Below are positions 17,442 to 27,733 of a stretch of 64,000 nucleotides of DNA, piece after piece. Under the pieces are notes generated by a model. That model was not told the origin of the DNA. It saw only the letters and a list, made by a program, of their open reading frames with translations, and made no database searches. This DNA is from Marinobacter vinifirmus (GTDB lineage Bacteria > Pseudomonadota > Gammaproteobacteria > Pseudomonadales > Oleiphilaceae), in assembly GCF_002258215.1 (NCBI RefSeq), contig NZ_NEFY01000002.1, forward strand, positions 124,001 to 188,000, given 5' to 3'. The position numbers were made by a program, and so were the translations under genes. The first letter of the stretch is position 1. The number at the start of each line of letters is the position of its first letter.

Positions 17442-17454
17442 AGGTTCAGGGCAC

Positions 17455-18486
<1,032 letters not shown>

Positions 18487-18646
18487 TTATTTTCATTCTT
18501 TTTTGATATACAAAAGGTAACTGTATTCAGTGTAGACCAATTCCGTGCTTTCGCAGCCCCGCCAAAGCCTTGCGTCACCGCAGCCCTTGACTTGCCGGCA
18601 GCAAAGCACACAATCCATTACCTACATTTCGGTTAACCGGACAACC

Positions 18647-21403
18647 ATGCTGCTGAACACCAAGTTTCTGAGGCCAACACCAGACCCGCGAGCCGTGCGC
18701 CGGCAACGGCTCGATTCGCTGCTGGAGCCGGAAACCGGCAAGCGGCTTAATATGGTGGTTGCGCCGGCAGGCTTCGGTAAAACCACCCTGGTAAGCCAGT
18801 GGTGTGCCCTGAACAGCCACCGCACCGCCTGGTTGTCGCTGGACGAACACGACAACCAGCCACGCCAGTTCTGGCAGTACGTGGTGGGTGCCTTTGAACA
18901 CGCAGGTCTGATGGGGCTGGAAGACATCCGCAAACAGCTCGCCCGCAGTGACGGCGAGGACCAGACCGCCGCCATCACCGGTTTGATCAACACCCTGAGC
19001 CAGGACGACACGGCCTGGTTCCTGGTGCTGGACGACTACCACGAGATCACCAGCGACACCATTCACCGCCAGCTGGGCTGGTTTATCGACTACCTGCCCC
19101 CGGGCATGCTGGTGACCCTTGCTTCACGCACCGAACCACCCTTACCCCTTGCCCGCTGGCGGGTACGGCGGCAGGTGCAGGATATTCATCCGGGGTTGCT
19201 GGCGTTCTCTGAAGACGAATGCCGGGCATTCTTCCGGGACACCATGGCCATGGAGTTATCGGAGCAGGAAATCCGCTCGGTGTGCCAGCGTACCGAAGGC
19301 TGGGTGGCCGCCATGCAATTGTCGGCGCTGTCGGCCAAGTCCGGCCAGCTCAACCTCGACCAGACTTCCGCACCCCCAAGCCTGAACCCGGACGGCCGGC
19401 TGATCAGCGATTACGTGCTCACCGAGGTGCTGCGCCAGTTGCCCCGGGAACTGATGGACTTCCTGCTGGATACCGCCTGCTGCCCTCGCCTGTCCGGCGC
19501 CCTGTGCGACGCCATCCGGGAACGCAGCGACAGCCAGGATGCGTTGACCCGGCTACTGGCCCAGAACCTGTTCCTGATTCCGCTGGACACCCGTAACGAG
19601 TGGTTCCGCTACCATGACCTGTTCCGGGAAGCCCTGTTGCAACGCATTCAAAGCAAAGACCCCGCCCGGGCAGAGCTGATGCAATCCCGCACCATCGACT
19701 GGCTGCTCAGCCATGGCCAGGTGCAGGAAGCCATCGGCCAGATTGTCCGGCGCAAAGACACCGAGCGGCTGGCGCGGGTGCTCTCGGAGCACGGCAACAA
19801 CCTGATCCACGGCGGTTTCCATTTGCCGGTACTGGAATGGCTGGAGAAAATCCCTGCGGATGTCATCAACGACAGCCCGCAGCTGCAGATGCTCAAGGTC
19901 TGGGGCCTGTTCTTCGCCAACCGGGTAGAAGGGTTGGAGCCCTTGCTGACCCGGGTGGAAGACCTGCTGGACCGCCGGGTGGCAGACTCGCACCCGGATG
20001 CCGAAGGCGCCCTGGCCATTCACAGCGAAGTATCGCTGGTACGCTCGTACCTGGCCCGCAGCCGTAATGACGAGAAAAACGCCTCGGACCTGACCCGGCA
20101 GGTGCTCAAGGACATCGACAAAATCAGCATTCCCCTGAAATCCGTCACCTACTACGGCCTGGGTATGGATTATTTCGGCAAGGGCGAGCTGAACGAGGCC
20201 GAAGAAGCCCTGGAAAGCGCCGTGTACTACGGCCAGGTGGAGCGAAAACCCAGTACCGTGCTGTCTTCCGGCGGGTTGCTGGCGTGGATCCAGTACAACC
20301 GGGGCGACACCGACCTTGCCCTGGAAACCACCAGCCGGGTACGGCAATGGGTAGACGAACACTACGCCGACCCCAGCCAGCCGCGGCTGATCTCCTGTTG
20401 GCAGAACAGCGCCCTGATTGAGATCTACCGGGAACAGAACCAACCCCAGACCGCAGCCGGCTACCTGTCGCCATTGCTCGAACACGTCGAAAAAGGCACC
20501 GAGCCCGGCCAGCATGTGGTCATCCAGTTTGTTCGGGGCCACCTTGCGTTCAGTGAAGGCAAGCTGGATGCCGCCATCGATGCCCTGAAAGATGCCGTTG
20601 CCGTTGGCCGAAAACGCCGAGATCACATCCTGTTTGATCCGCCTGCTGCTGCTGCCCTGCTGGCGCGCTGTTACCTGGCCACAGGCCAGGCTGACAAGGC
20701 CATGGACTGCCTGCAGCCGGCCCTTGAAGAACCAGCCACCAACCCCCTGAACCGGGAGCAGAACCAGATCGCCCTGGCCCGGGTATTGATTGCCCGAAGT
20801 GACAGCCAGAAAGCGCAGGAGATACTGTCTGCGCTGATTCCCGCTGCCGAGCGCAACGCCCATACCCGTCACCTGGTAGAGATTCTGCTGGTGTACGCAC
20901 AGGCATTGTTCCAACAGGGCCACGAGGAAGAAGCCAACCGGATGCTGGAAAGGGCCATGGACAGGGCTGAACATGCCGGCTTCCTGCGCCTGTTTGCTGA
21001 AGAAAGCCCGGCACTGCGAGAGAAGATGCTGGAGCTGCCGCGACTGAGAACACCGGGGCGATGGAACCGGGAATTGCTGACCATGCTGAAGGACCAACTG
21101 ACCGAACCGGTAGTATCTGCCGGTTCAGAGCCGGCAGCGCCGGAAACCGCTCCGGTTACGCCAACACCGCGGCCAGCAGCCAGCGAACTGGCCGAACCTT
21201 TAAGCCAACGGGAACAGGAAGTGCTGGAGCTGATCAACCAGGGCCTGGCCAACAAGGACATCGCCGGCAAGATGTCGGTGGCACCGGCGACGGTGAAAGC
21301 CCACATCCGTAACCTCTACGGCAAGCTGGGCGTGGGCCGGCGCACCGAGGCTCTGGCCCGGGCCCGGGAGCTTGGGCTGTTGGGGGACACGACCAAAACG
21401 TGA
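18647..21403 (+). CDS. MalT-type LuxR-family ATP-dependent regulator
   Basis: Large (918 residues) signal-transduction ATPase with numerous domains. Seen: N-terminal LLNTKFLRPTPDPRAVRRQRL, P-loop VVAPAGFGKTTLV (residues 37-49), Walker B region FLVLDDYHEI, a winged-helix part (TEGWVAAMQLSALSA), long helical TPR-like repeats (about 380-800), and a C-terminal LuxR helix-turn-helix (LSQREQEVLELINQGLANKDIAGKMSVAPATVKAHIRNLYGKLGV). Such proteins are activated by a small ligand and bind DNA as oligomers; the inducer here is unknown. ATG at 18647 is the start expected from homologues; a frame extension of 34 codons upstream has no family residues. Divergent from cysB. Confidence 0.92.
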   Translation: MLLNTKFLRPTPDPRAVRRQRLDSLLEPETGKRLNMVVAPAGFGKTTLVSQWCALNSHRTAWLSLDEHDNQPRQFWQYVVGAFEHAGLMGLEDIRKQLARSDGEDQTAAITGLINTLSQDDTAWFLVLDDYHEITSDTIHRQLGWFIDYLPPGMLVTLASRTEPPLPLARWRVRRQVQDIHPGLLAFSEDECRAFFRDTMAMELSEQEIRSVCQRTEGWVAAMQLSALSAKSGQLNLDQTSAPPSLNPDGRLISDYVLTEVLRQLPRELMDFLLDTACCPRLSGALCDAIRERSDSQDALTRLLAQNLFLIPLDTRNEWFRYHDLFREALLQRIQSKDPARAELMQSRTIDWLLSHGQVQEAIGQIVRRKDTERLARVLSEHGNNLIHGGFHLPVLEWLEKIPADVINDSPQLQMLKVWGLFFANRVEGLEPLLTRVEDLLDRRVADSHPDAEGALAIHSEVSLVRSYLARSRNDEKNASDLTRQVLKDIDKISIPLKSVTYYGLGMDYFGKGELNEAEEALESAVYYGQVERKPSTVLSSGGLLAWIQYNRGDTDLALETTSRVRQWVDEHYADPSQPRLISCWQNSALIEIYREQNQPQTAAGYLSPLLEHVEKGTEPGQHVVIQFVRGHLAFSEGKLDAAIDALKDAVAVGRKRRDHILFDPPAAAALLARCYLATGQADKAMDCLQPALEEPATNPLNREQNQIALARVLIARSDSQKAQEILSALIPAAERNAHTRHLVEILLVYAQALFQQGHEEEANRMLERAMDRAEHAGFLRLFAEESPALREKMLELPRLRTPGRWNRELLTMLKDQLTEPVVSAGSEPAAPETAPVTPTPRPAASELAEPLSQREQEVLELINQGLANKDIAGKMSVAPATVKAHIRNLYGKLGVGRRTEALARARELGLLGDTTKT

Positions 21404-21439
21404 CGCAGTTCACACTTTGCCCGAATTAAGCCCCCTCAC

Positions 21440-21478
21440 TACGCCCTTTGGACGATCCGTTTACGCCCCCTTACGCCC
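21440..21478. repeat. Three TACGCCC repeats after the LuxR gene
   Basis: Identical 7-mers at 21440-21446, 21462-21468 and 21472-21478, all in the same direction, in the 236-nt gap between the LuxR gene and dinG. Apart from the terminator at 21590, a small palindrome (CTGAA-A-TTCAG) and a hairpin GGGTTC/GAACCC near 21569-21584, nothing else was recognised in this gap. Confidence 0.35.
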
Positions 21479-21589
21479 TATCATTTAACCATGGTGAGGT
21501 TAGCGCCTTACCGCGAATTCTGAAATTCAGGCCTTCAGATTTCTTGTTCCGCGTTATTTCGACGCCCGGGTTCGTCAGAACCCCTTGAT

Positions 21590-21621
21590 AAGAGCCACCC
21601 GATTGGGATGGCTCTTTTTTT
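21590..21621 (+). terminator. Intrinsic terminator between the LuxR gene and dinG
   Basis: Stem AAGAGCCA / TGGCTCTT extended by three G-C pairs past a bulge, followed by seven T on the plus strand. It is 187 nt downstream of the LuxR stop, leaving room for a long 3' untranslated region or a small RNA. Confidence 0.88.
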
Positions 21622-21639
21622 ATGGGCAAAGGGAAAGGT

Positions 21640-23826
21640 TCAGTATTCGATTACGCGCCGGAACGGCGGCAGGGCATCCAGCAGCAGCTGGCCATAGCGG
21701 CGGGCGACAATGCGCCGGTCCAGGATGGTCACCCGGCCGGTATCCTGTTCGGTACGCAACAAACGGCCCACGGCCTGAACCAGCTTCACCGAGGCATCCG
21801 GCACGGTAATTTCCATAAACGGGTTACCCCCACGCTGGGTAACCCACTCAGCCAGGCTGGCGTCGATGGGATCATCCGGCACGGAGAACGGCAGGCGCGT
21901 AATCACTACGTGGTGCAGGTACTTGCCCGGCAAATCGATACCTTCGGCAAAGCTGGCAACGCCGAACAGCACGCTGGGCTTACCTTCATCAATGCGGGCG
22001 CAATGCTGCTTGAGCACCTCATTCTTGGCCATGTCGTCCTGGGTACGGATCAGTTCCGGGTATTCCGGAGCCAGGGCATCCCTCACCTGCTGCATCTGTC
22101 GGCGGGAGGTGAACAACACCAGTGTGGCCTTTTCGCCGGCCCAGAGTTCCGGCAGGCGCTTGATCAGGGCATCGCCAAAACCGTCATCGGTGGGCATGGC
22201 ATTCATGGCCGGAACTTCGACCGTGGCCATTTCGCCATAACGGAACGAGCTGGGCACCACCAGATAACGGCTGGCTTCCGGCAGGCCGGCCCGGGACCGC
22301 AGGCGATCGAACTTGCCCAGCGCCGTCAGGGTGGCACTCGTCAGCACCGCGCCATAAGCCCGGGACCAAAGCCGTGAATACAACAGGTTGTCGGCCAGCA
22401 CCGGCGAGCTGTACAGGGTAATGTCTTCAGCGTGGTCCCAGCGCTGGCGCACCGCCCACCGGGCCGCGGGCGGGCCTTTGCGGATAACCGGGGCCGCGTC
22501 TGTACTTTCAGTTTGAGTGGTGGCATCGGAACCGGTCGCCCCTTCACACCAGGCCGCCCACAGGCGCAACTGCTCTTCTGCCCGGCTGTGGAAGGCACCG
22601 ATCATCGGATACCAGGAATCGGCGGTGTCCCGGTCCAGTTCCGGATCTTTGCGTTCGTCGAAGGCATTCTGCAGTTCTTCAACCAGGGTGCCCAACTGCC
22701 GGCACAGGCCAGCGGTCACAATGCGCGTTTCGGCCGCCAGTTCCGCCAGGGTATCCGGCAGCTCGCCATCCGGATAGCGCCACTGGGCGCTGCGGCGCTC
22801 GTCGTTGAATTCCCAGGCGGTATTAAGCTCCACCTCGTCGTACACCTTGGCAAGGGCGAGGTCGAGATCCCGACCAGACAGGCTGATCTTGTCCACGGCC
22901 TTGGCTGCCTGCGAACCACCGGGCAACCAGGGCTGCATTTTCACCAGGGCCTGGGAAAGCTGCTTCAGCCACTGGCGGGTGGAGTTCAGGGGAACCGAGG
23001 CAGCAAAGTGGTTCAGGGCCTTGTCTGGCAGGTGGTGGGCTTCGTCGAAGATAAACAGGGCATTTTCGGGCTCCGGCAGGATCGCACCGCCGCCCAGGGC
23101 CAGGTCTGCCAATACGAGGTCATGGTTGGCCACCACCACATCGGCATCGTCCAGGTCTTTGCGGGCATCGAAAAAGGCGCAGCTGTCGAAATAGGCGCAG
23201 TGGCGATTGGTGCACTGGCGGTGGTCGGTCGTCACCTGGCGCCAGATTTCATCGGGGATCTGTTCCGGCCAATGGTCCCGGTCGCCGTCCCATTCCCGGG
23301 AGCCGTAGCTGGCCAGCATTTTTTCAAAGGTAATCCGGCTGGCCGCTTCATCGTCGGCCGGCTGGTCCAGCAGGAACAGCGGCATGGTGTCGCTGTCGCC
23401 ATGGCCTTCGTCGTGCAGCCGGGATTCCAGGCGGGACATACACAGGTAACGGCCACGGCCCTTGGCCAGGGTCCAGCTGAAATCCAGCTTGCTGTGCTTG
23501 CGCAGGTCCGGCAGGTCTTTCAGGACGATCTGGTCCTGCAGGGCAACGGTGGCGGTGGAAATCACCAGGGTTTTGCCCAGCGCCTTGGCCACAGGGATGG
23601 CCGCAATCAGGTACGCCAGGGTTTTACCGGTACCGGTACCGGCCTCCACCACGCAGGTGGCCGGCGGCGAGGTGCGCTGGCCATCGTTGTCGGTGATATC
23701 GCCCATATAGCGGGCGATCTCGGCAATCATCAGGCGCTGACCATAACGGGCACGGATGTCCTTGCCGGCCAGCAAGTCACGGTAGGCCTGCTGGATTTGC
23801 TGCTTTACGTCTTCTGTCAGGGCCAT
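21640..23826 (-). CDS. dinG: DinG family ATP-dependent DNA helicase
   Basis: Superfamily 2 iron-sulfur helicase (5'-3') involved in R-loop and damage processing. Seen: Walker A EAGTGTGKT (residues 61-69), four Cys likely holding a [4Fe-4S] cluster (129, 205, 210, 216), DEAH box (261-264), and C-terminal motifs TLVLFTSRRQM, FAEGIDLPGK and QAVGRLLRTEQDTGRVTILDRR. Length 728 is close to E. coli DinG (716). The ATG overlaps the gspB stop as TAATG, so the two are cotranslated. No LexA box was recognised. Confidence 0.94.
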   Translation of the reverse strand: MALTEDVKQQIQQAYRDLLAGKDIRARYGQRLMIAEIARYMGDITDNDGQRTSPPATCVVEAGTGTGKTLAYLIAAIPVAKALGKTLVISTATVALQDQIVLKDLPDLRKHSKLDFSWTLAKGRGRYLCMSRLESRLHDEGHGDSDTMPLFLLDQPADDEAASRITFEKMLASYGSREWDGDRDHWPEQIPDEIWRQVTTDHRQCTNRHCAYFDSCAFFDARKDLDDADVVVANHDLVLADLALGGGAILPEPENALFIFDEAHHLPDKALNHFAASVPLNSTRQWLKQLSQALVKMQPWLPGGSQAAKAVDKISLSGRDLDLALAKVYDEVELNTAWEFNDERRSAQWRYPDGELPDTLAELAAETRIVTAGLCRQLGTLVEELQNAFDERKDPELDRDTADSWYPMIGAFHSRAEEQLRLWAAWCEGATGSDATTQTESTDAAPVIRKGPPAARWAVRQRWDHAEDITLYSSPVLADNLLYSRLWSRAYGAVLTSATLTALGKFDRLRSRAGLPEASRYLVVPSSFRYGEMATVEVPAMNAMPTDDGFGDALIKRLPELWAGEKATLVLFTSRRQMQQVRDALAPEYPELIRTQDDMAKNEVLKQHCARIDEGKPSVLFGVASFAEGIDLPGKYLHHVVITRLPFSVPDDPIDASLAEWVTQRGGNPFMEITVPDASVKLVQAVGRLLRTEQDTGRVTILDRRIVARRYGQLLLDALPPFRRVIEY

Positions 23827-24527
23827 TATCTCGGACTCACCCAGTCCCTCACGGTACCAACACGGAAGTACTGGCCGTTCTTGCTGAGCACTACGCCGTC
23901 TTCGGTAATGCGCTCAATGGTGAGCTGCTCGAACCGGTCGCCGGTGCGCAGGTAACGATTATTGATCATCACGCGGCTGGCGGACGGGTCCGAGGAATAG
24001 ATATGGCTGTTGAAGGTCAAGTCGGGCACGCTCTTCTGAAAGGACAGGGGCAATTCTACCAGATGCGGCACCCTGCCCTCTGGCTGGGGCTGGGTCAAGC
24101 CCGGATTGGATTTTGACTGGCTGGGCACGATCACCACCGGTTCTGCCCAGAGCTCTTCGGTGCCGGAATGGGCTTCCGGTACATCCGGAATCTGTGCCGC
24201 CGGCTCTGGCTCCAGTTGTACAGTTGCAACCGGCTCCGGTTCGGGCTTCGCTTTCGGGGCGTCTGCAACAGGCTGTTCGGTGGGTACCGGTTGTGCCGGG
24301 GCTGGTTCGGACTGAATGACGGTGGCAACCGGGCCGGTGTCCGGCCAGAACACATAGGCCATCACCCCGGCATTTACCAGCAAGGCCAGCACCACAATCC
24401 ACACCACCGCGGGTATCCGCTTTTTCTTCGGCCGGTACACCATCTGTACCTGGTGGCCGAGATCCGGAGCCTTGCCTTGCCGGCGCTCTGCTTCGGACTT
24501 TCTGAGGGCATCAAGAATGTACGACAT
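23826..24527 (-). CDS. gspB: Type II secretion accessory protein GspB
   Basis: Single-pass inner-membrane partner of GspA, which with it helps insert the GspD secretin through peptidoglycan. The N-terminal MSYILDALRKSEAERRQG is the family signature. One helix follows (IPAVVWIVVLALLVNAGVMAYVFW, about residues 38-61), then a long Pro/Glu/Ala-rich periplasmic linker and the C-terminal domain (VPHLVELPLSFQKSVPDLTFNSHIYSSDPSASRVMINNRYLRTGDRF), as in PulB/OutB. Length 233. It is 3 nt downstream of gspA and overlaps dinG by one base. Confidence 0.93.
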   Translation of the reverse strand: MSYILDALRKSEAERRQGKAPDLGHQVQMVYRPKKKRIPAVVWIVVLALLVNAGVMAYVFWPDTGPVATVIQSEPAPAQPVPTEQPVADAPKAKPEPEPVATVQLEPEPAAQIPDVPEAHSGTEELWAEPVVIVPSQSKSNPGLTQPQPEGRVPHLVELPLSFQKSVPDLTFNSHIYSSDPSASRVMINNRYLRTGDRFEQLTIERITEDGVVLSKNGQYFRVGTVRDWVSPR

Positions 24528-24530
24528 AAC

Positions 24531-26219
24531 CTACCGGGTGCCTCCCGCCGGGGCTGTTACCAGGCGCGGCACCCGCACTTTAAGGTCGTTGTTCATCTGA
24601 ATGATGGTCATGGCGCCGGGAATACCGTCTACCGTCAAACCTTTCTGCTCCTGGTACCAGCGCACCTGCTGCTCCATGGCCAGGCGTTTGACCCGGGTAC
24701 TTTCAGGCCCGGAACCGGCCAACCGGTCTGCGATTTCCATCATGCGGGCACCAATCCAAAGCTCCTGGCCGGATTCATCGCCGTAGAAGCCGTCACCGGT
24801 CATGAATTCCGGCACCCGCCAGAGTACCTGGAAATCACCAAACCAATAGCGCTCCAGTTCCCGGAACGGAACCGTTTCGGTGCCCCCCGGAACGGCCAGT
24901 GTGGCTGTTTCGCCATCCAGTGAACGCAGTACCGCATAGCGGGCCTCGCCATTTTCCGGCTTGAGCACTAACAGGGCCGGGCGATCAATAAACTCCAGGC
25001 TGCGGCGGCTGCCCTGGCGCTCCAGGCAACGCAAGCCTGAATTCCGGGCGTGGTCACAGGCGTTGGGGAAAGCGGTAGGGTTGTAGTCCTTGCCCCAGAT
25101 ATCAAACAGTTCCACAAAGGCCTGGGCGCGGGGCATGGCGTGGCTGTCGAGAACAAACGAAGCCGGCTGGCTGGCAGCGGGTTCTGCCGGCTCGGGGCTT
25201 TGTTCGGCAGGAACGGGATCTGTAGTCTCGTCCCGCTCGATGGTGCCTCCGGCCTGAACTTCCGGGTTGCTATCGGCCAGGGCCGTGTTCACCGAATCCG
25301 GGCTGTCCAGCAGCCACAGGGTGGCAATAATGGCCAGCAGAATACTCGCCGCCACCAGGGCCAGCTGGCTTTTTGCCGGCCCGCCGGAGCCGGTCCGCAG
25401 GCTGCGATTACGGATACCACCGGTCACTTCTTTCGCGGCCCGCTTGATATGGGCGCGGGTTATCTGGTGTTCGCCCTCGGCGTAGGCGCCCAGCAGTGCA
25501 CGGTCGCTGATAAGGTTGATCAACCGGGGCACACCCTCGCTGGCGCGATACAGGTTTTTGACCGCACCGGCGGAAAAGAGGTCACCGCGCAGGCCTGCCA
25601 CGCTCAGCCGGTATTGCAGGTAGGCCGGCAGTTCCGCCTGGTCAATGGCATCCAGGTGGTAACGGGCGGTTACCCTCTGGTTCAGCTGGCGCAGTTCCGG
25701 CAGGGCCAGGATGTCCTGCAGTTCCGGCTGGCCCAGCAGCACTATCTGCAACAGCTTTTTCTCGGCAGTTTCCAGGTTGGTCAGCAGGCGCAGCTGCTCC
25801 AGCACTTCTGCGGAGAGGTTCTGGGCCTCATCGATAATCAGAACCTTGTGCCGGCCGGCGGCGTGGGCCTTGAGCAGGTCCTGGTTGATGGCATCCACCA
25901 GGATCTTGATGGTCGCGTTGGCGGCGTGGGCAATGCCCAGCTCGTCGCAGATAGCCGACAGCAGCTCCCGGGCCGAGAGCCGGGGGTTGAGAATCAGCGC
26001 AATGTCGACGTGTTCCGGTGCGTTCTCGATAAAACAGCGGCAGACCGTGGTTTTACCGGTTCCTACCTCACCGGTAATCACGATAAAACCGCCCTGCCCC
26101 TGAACGCCATACATCAGGTGCGCCAGGGCTTCCTTGTGGCGGTCACTCAGGTACAGGTAGCGGGGGTCCGGCGCTATGGAGAAAGGCGGTTCCCGAAAGC
26201 CAAAAAAATCGTAGTACAT
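24531..26219 (-). CDS. gspA: Type II secretion ATPase GspA (ExeA-like) with peptidoglycan-binding domain
   Basis: AAA+ ATPase whose periplasmic part binds peptidoglycan and makes room for the secretin. Cytoplasmic part: MYYDFFGFREPPFSIAPDPRYLYLS opening, Walker A GEVGTGKT (residues 50-57), Walker B LIIDEAQNL. One transmembrane helix near residue 285-305 (LALVAASILLAIIATLWLL). The C-terminus has a peptidoglycan-binding domain 1-like repeat (VRWYQEQKGLTVDGIPGAMTIIQMN). Length 562 fits ExeA (about 550). Together with gspB it forms a pair separate from any main gsp operon in this window. Confidence 0.94.
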   Translation of the reverse strand: MYYDFFGFREPPFSIAPDPRYLYLSDRHKEALAHLMYGVQGQGGFIVITGEVGTGKTTVCRCFIENAPEHVDIALILNPRLSARELLSAICDELGIAHAANATIKILVDAINQDLLKAHAAGRHKVLIIDEAQNLSAEVLEQLRLLTNLETAEKKLLQIVLLGQPELQDILALPELRQLNQRVTARYHLDAIDQAELPAYLQYRLSVAGLRGDLFSAGAVKNLYRASEGVPRLINLISDRALLGAYAEGEHQITRAHIKRAAKEVTGGIRNRSLRTGSGGPAKSQLALVAASILLAIIATLWLLDSPDSVNTALADSNPEVQAGGTIERDETTDPVPAEQSPEPAEPAASQPASFVLDSHAMPRAQAFVELFDIWGKDYNPTAFPNACDHARNSGLRCLERQGSRRSLEFIDRPALLVLKPENGEARYAVLRSLDGETATLAVPGGTETVPFRELERYWFGDFQVLWRVPEFMTGDGFYGDESGQELWIGARMMEIADRLAGSGPESTRVKRLAMEQQVRWYQEQKGLTVDGIPGAMTIIQMNNDLKVRVPRLVTAPAGGTR

Positions 26220-26225
26220 GTTTCC

Positions 26226-27710
26226 TCAGGACCTGGCCGGCGCAGTACCGCTGACCAGTTTCAATTCTACCGCCCGCCGGTTCTGCTGCTTAAGGCGGCG
26301 CACACAACGTTCGAGGGTCTTGGAAATCCGGGCATGGGTCCGGATCATCGAAATCTTCGGCCAGGTGGCCCGTTCACCAGCCAGGATCATCTCGCGAACA
26401 TACTCCGGGCTCGGGTTCGACAACATGCCGCGATAGTGCCGCAAGGAATACTCCGGGGCAATGGTTACGTCGCCGGAGTAACGCTGGGCCATGATGGTAT
26501 ACAGCTGTCCGGAGGCCTGCCTGAGCTGTTCAGGGCGCACCCGCTTGCGCAGGTAGTCGAACACGCCACGGCCATGGAACTGCACTTCCGACTTCAGAAA
26601 ATGCATCGGCAGGCGCGGCAGCGAGAGCTTTTCGTCTGTCTGTTCCGCCAGGAACGGCACCACATGGGGGTTGGTCTGGCTGACGATGCTGAAATTGGCA
26701 TCGTACAAATGCATCAGGCGCTCGATGGGCAGGTCACTGACCACGGAACCGTCCACAAACTGGATTCTGGGCATATACGGCAGCGCATTGCCGTAAAGGT
26801 CTTTCTTCATCAGGGTGACCGGCGGGAACACCCCGGGCACCGCAGCACTGGCCAGGGCGGCACTCCACACCATCAGGTACGGCGAGGTGTAACCGCACAA
26901 CAACCGGGCTTTCTGATTGGACTGCACCGGCGACACGCTGATGTTAATGCTGCGGCCAGTGCGCTGATAGGCTTCTTCGAAGGTGTATTCGCCGATATTC
27001 GCGCGCAGGCATTGCTGCAGGGTTTGCTGGTCCATCAGGCCTTCGCCGCGCATGGCGCTGATCAGCCCGCGCCATTTCCAGGCCTTGAGGTTGTGGTTCT
27101 CCGGCACCAGCATTTCCGGTATCTCGGCATCGGTGTGCACCCCGAGAATACCCGCGATAATGGCGCCGATACTGGAGCCGGCGATCACCTGGGGCAGCAG
27201 CCCCTTTTCCCACAGTGCCTTGATGACTCCGAAATGGAACATGCCCAGCGATGCGCCACCACTGAGCAACAGCGTGGGCCGGCCAAAGCTGGTCAGGGTA
27301 TCGCGGAAGAACTGCAGCTTGTCGTAAACCGGAAAGCCCGGCACCGGGTGATCGCACAGGTAATCCAGGGCTTCACACACCTGGCTGATGTATTCTTCGA
27401 TCAGGTGCTTGGTGCCCACCCGGGAGCGGGTGTAAAGGGCCGGGTTCCCCATATTACCCAGATCGTGGTGCAGGCCTTCACGCAACGCCCGCTTGAGGCG
27501 CTCGAAGTCGTTCTGCTGGCGATACTGTTTGAGGTTGCTCAGGCGATCGTAGATCAGCTCGTAGTGGTAAAGGTCAGAAACGAACTCTTCCTTCCACTCG
27601 GCATTACCTTCCAGAAAATCCAGCTCGAGCCCGGCTTCCATCCACTGCTCATAGGTCGTGGCGCCGGCCAGGGCTTTACGAAAACGGGAAATTCTGGGGT
27701 CCTTGATCAC
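26226..27710 (-). CDS. Patatin-like acyl hydrolase with N-terminal DUF3336 domain
   Basis: Putative lipid acyl hydrolase related to the yeast TGL3/4/5 and SDP1 lipase group, which carry DUF3336 before the patatin core. The DUF3336 part spans residues about 10-120 (YEQWMEAGLELDFLEGNAEWK). The patatin domain has GGASLG (oxyanion, 151-156), GSSIG (nucleophile Ser180) and the Asp in FVDGSVV. No signal peptide. In marine hydrocarbon degraders such enzymes could mobilise stored lipid; this role is inferred. It is 6 nt upstream of gspA and downstream of mlaA by 23 nt, so one transcript is possible. Confidence 0.88.
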   Translation of the reverse strand: MIKDPRISRFRKALAGATTYEQWMEAGLELDFLEGNAEWKEEFVSDLYHYELIYDRLSNLKQYRQQNDFERLKRALREGLHHDLGNMGNPALYTRSRVGTKHLIEEYISQVCEALDYLCDHPVPGFPVYDKLQFFRDTLTSFGRPTLLLSGGASLGMFHFGVIKALWEKGLLPQVIAGSSIGAIIAGILGVHTDAEIPEMLVPENHNLKAWKWRGLISAMRGEGLMDQQTLQQCLRANIGEYTFEEAYQRTGRSINISVSPVQSNQKARLLCGYTSPYLMVWSAALASAAVPGVFPPVTLMKKDLYGNALPYMPRIQFVDGSVVSDLPIERLMHLYDANFSIVSQTNPHVVPFLAEQTDEKLSLPRLPMHFLKSEVQFHGRGVFDYLRKRVRPEQLRQASGQLYTIMAQRYSGDVTIAPEYSLRHYRGMLSNPSPEYVREMILAGERATWPKISMIRTHARISKTLERCVRRLKQQNRRAVELKLVSGTAPARS

Positions 27711-27733
27711 CTGTTGCCTCCCGGCTTTACTGC

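Noticed and set aside
19553..21097. Minus-strand open frame of 514 codons inside the LuxR gene
   Set aside because: It is antisense to a complete, well-recognised gene, with no domain in its own sequence.
18647..21403. Reading the LuxR protein as MalT itself
   Set aside because: No maltose genes are nearby and the ligand-binding region is not diagnostic, so only the family is named.
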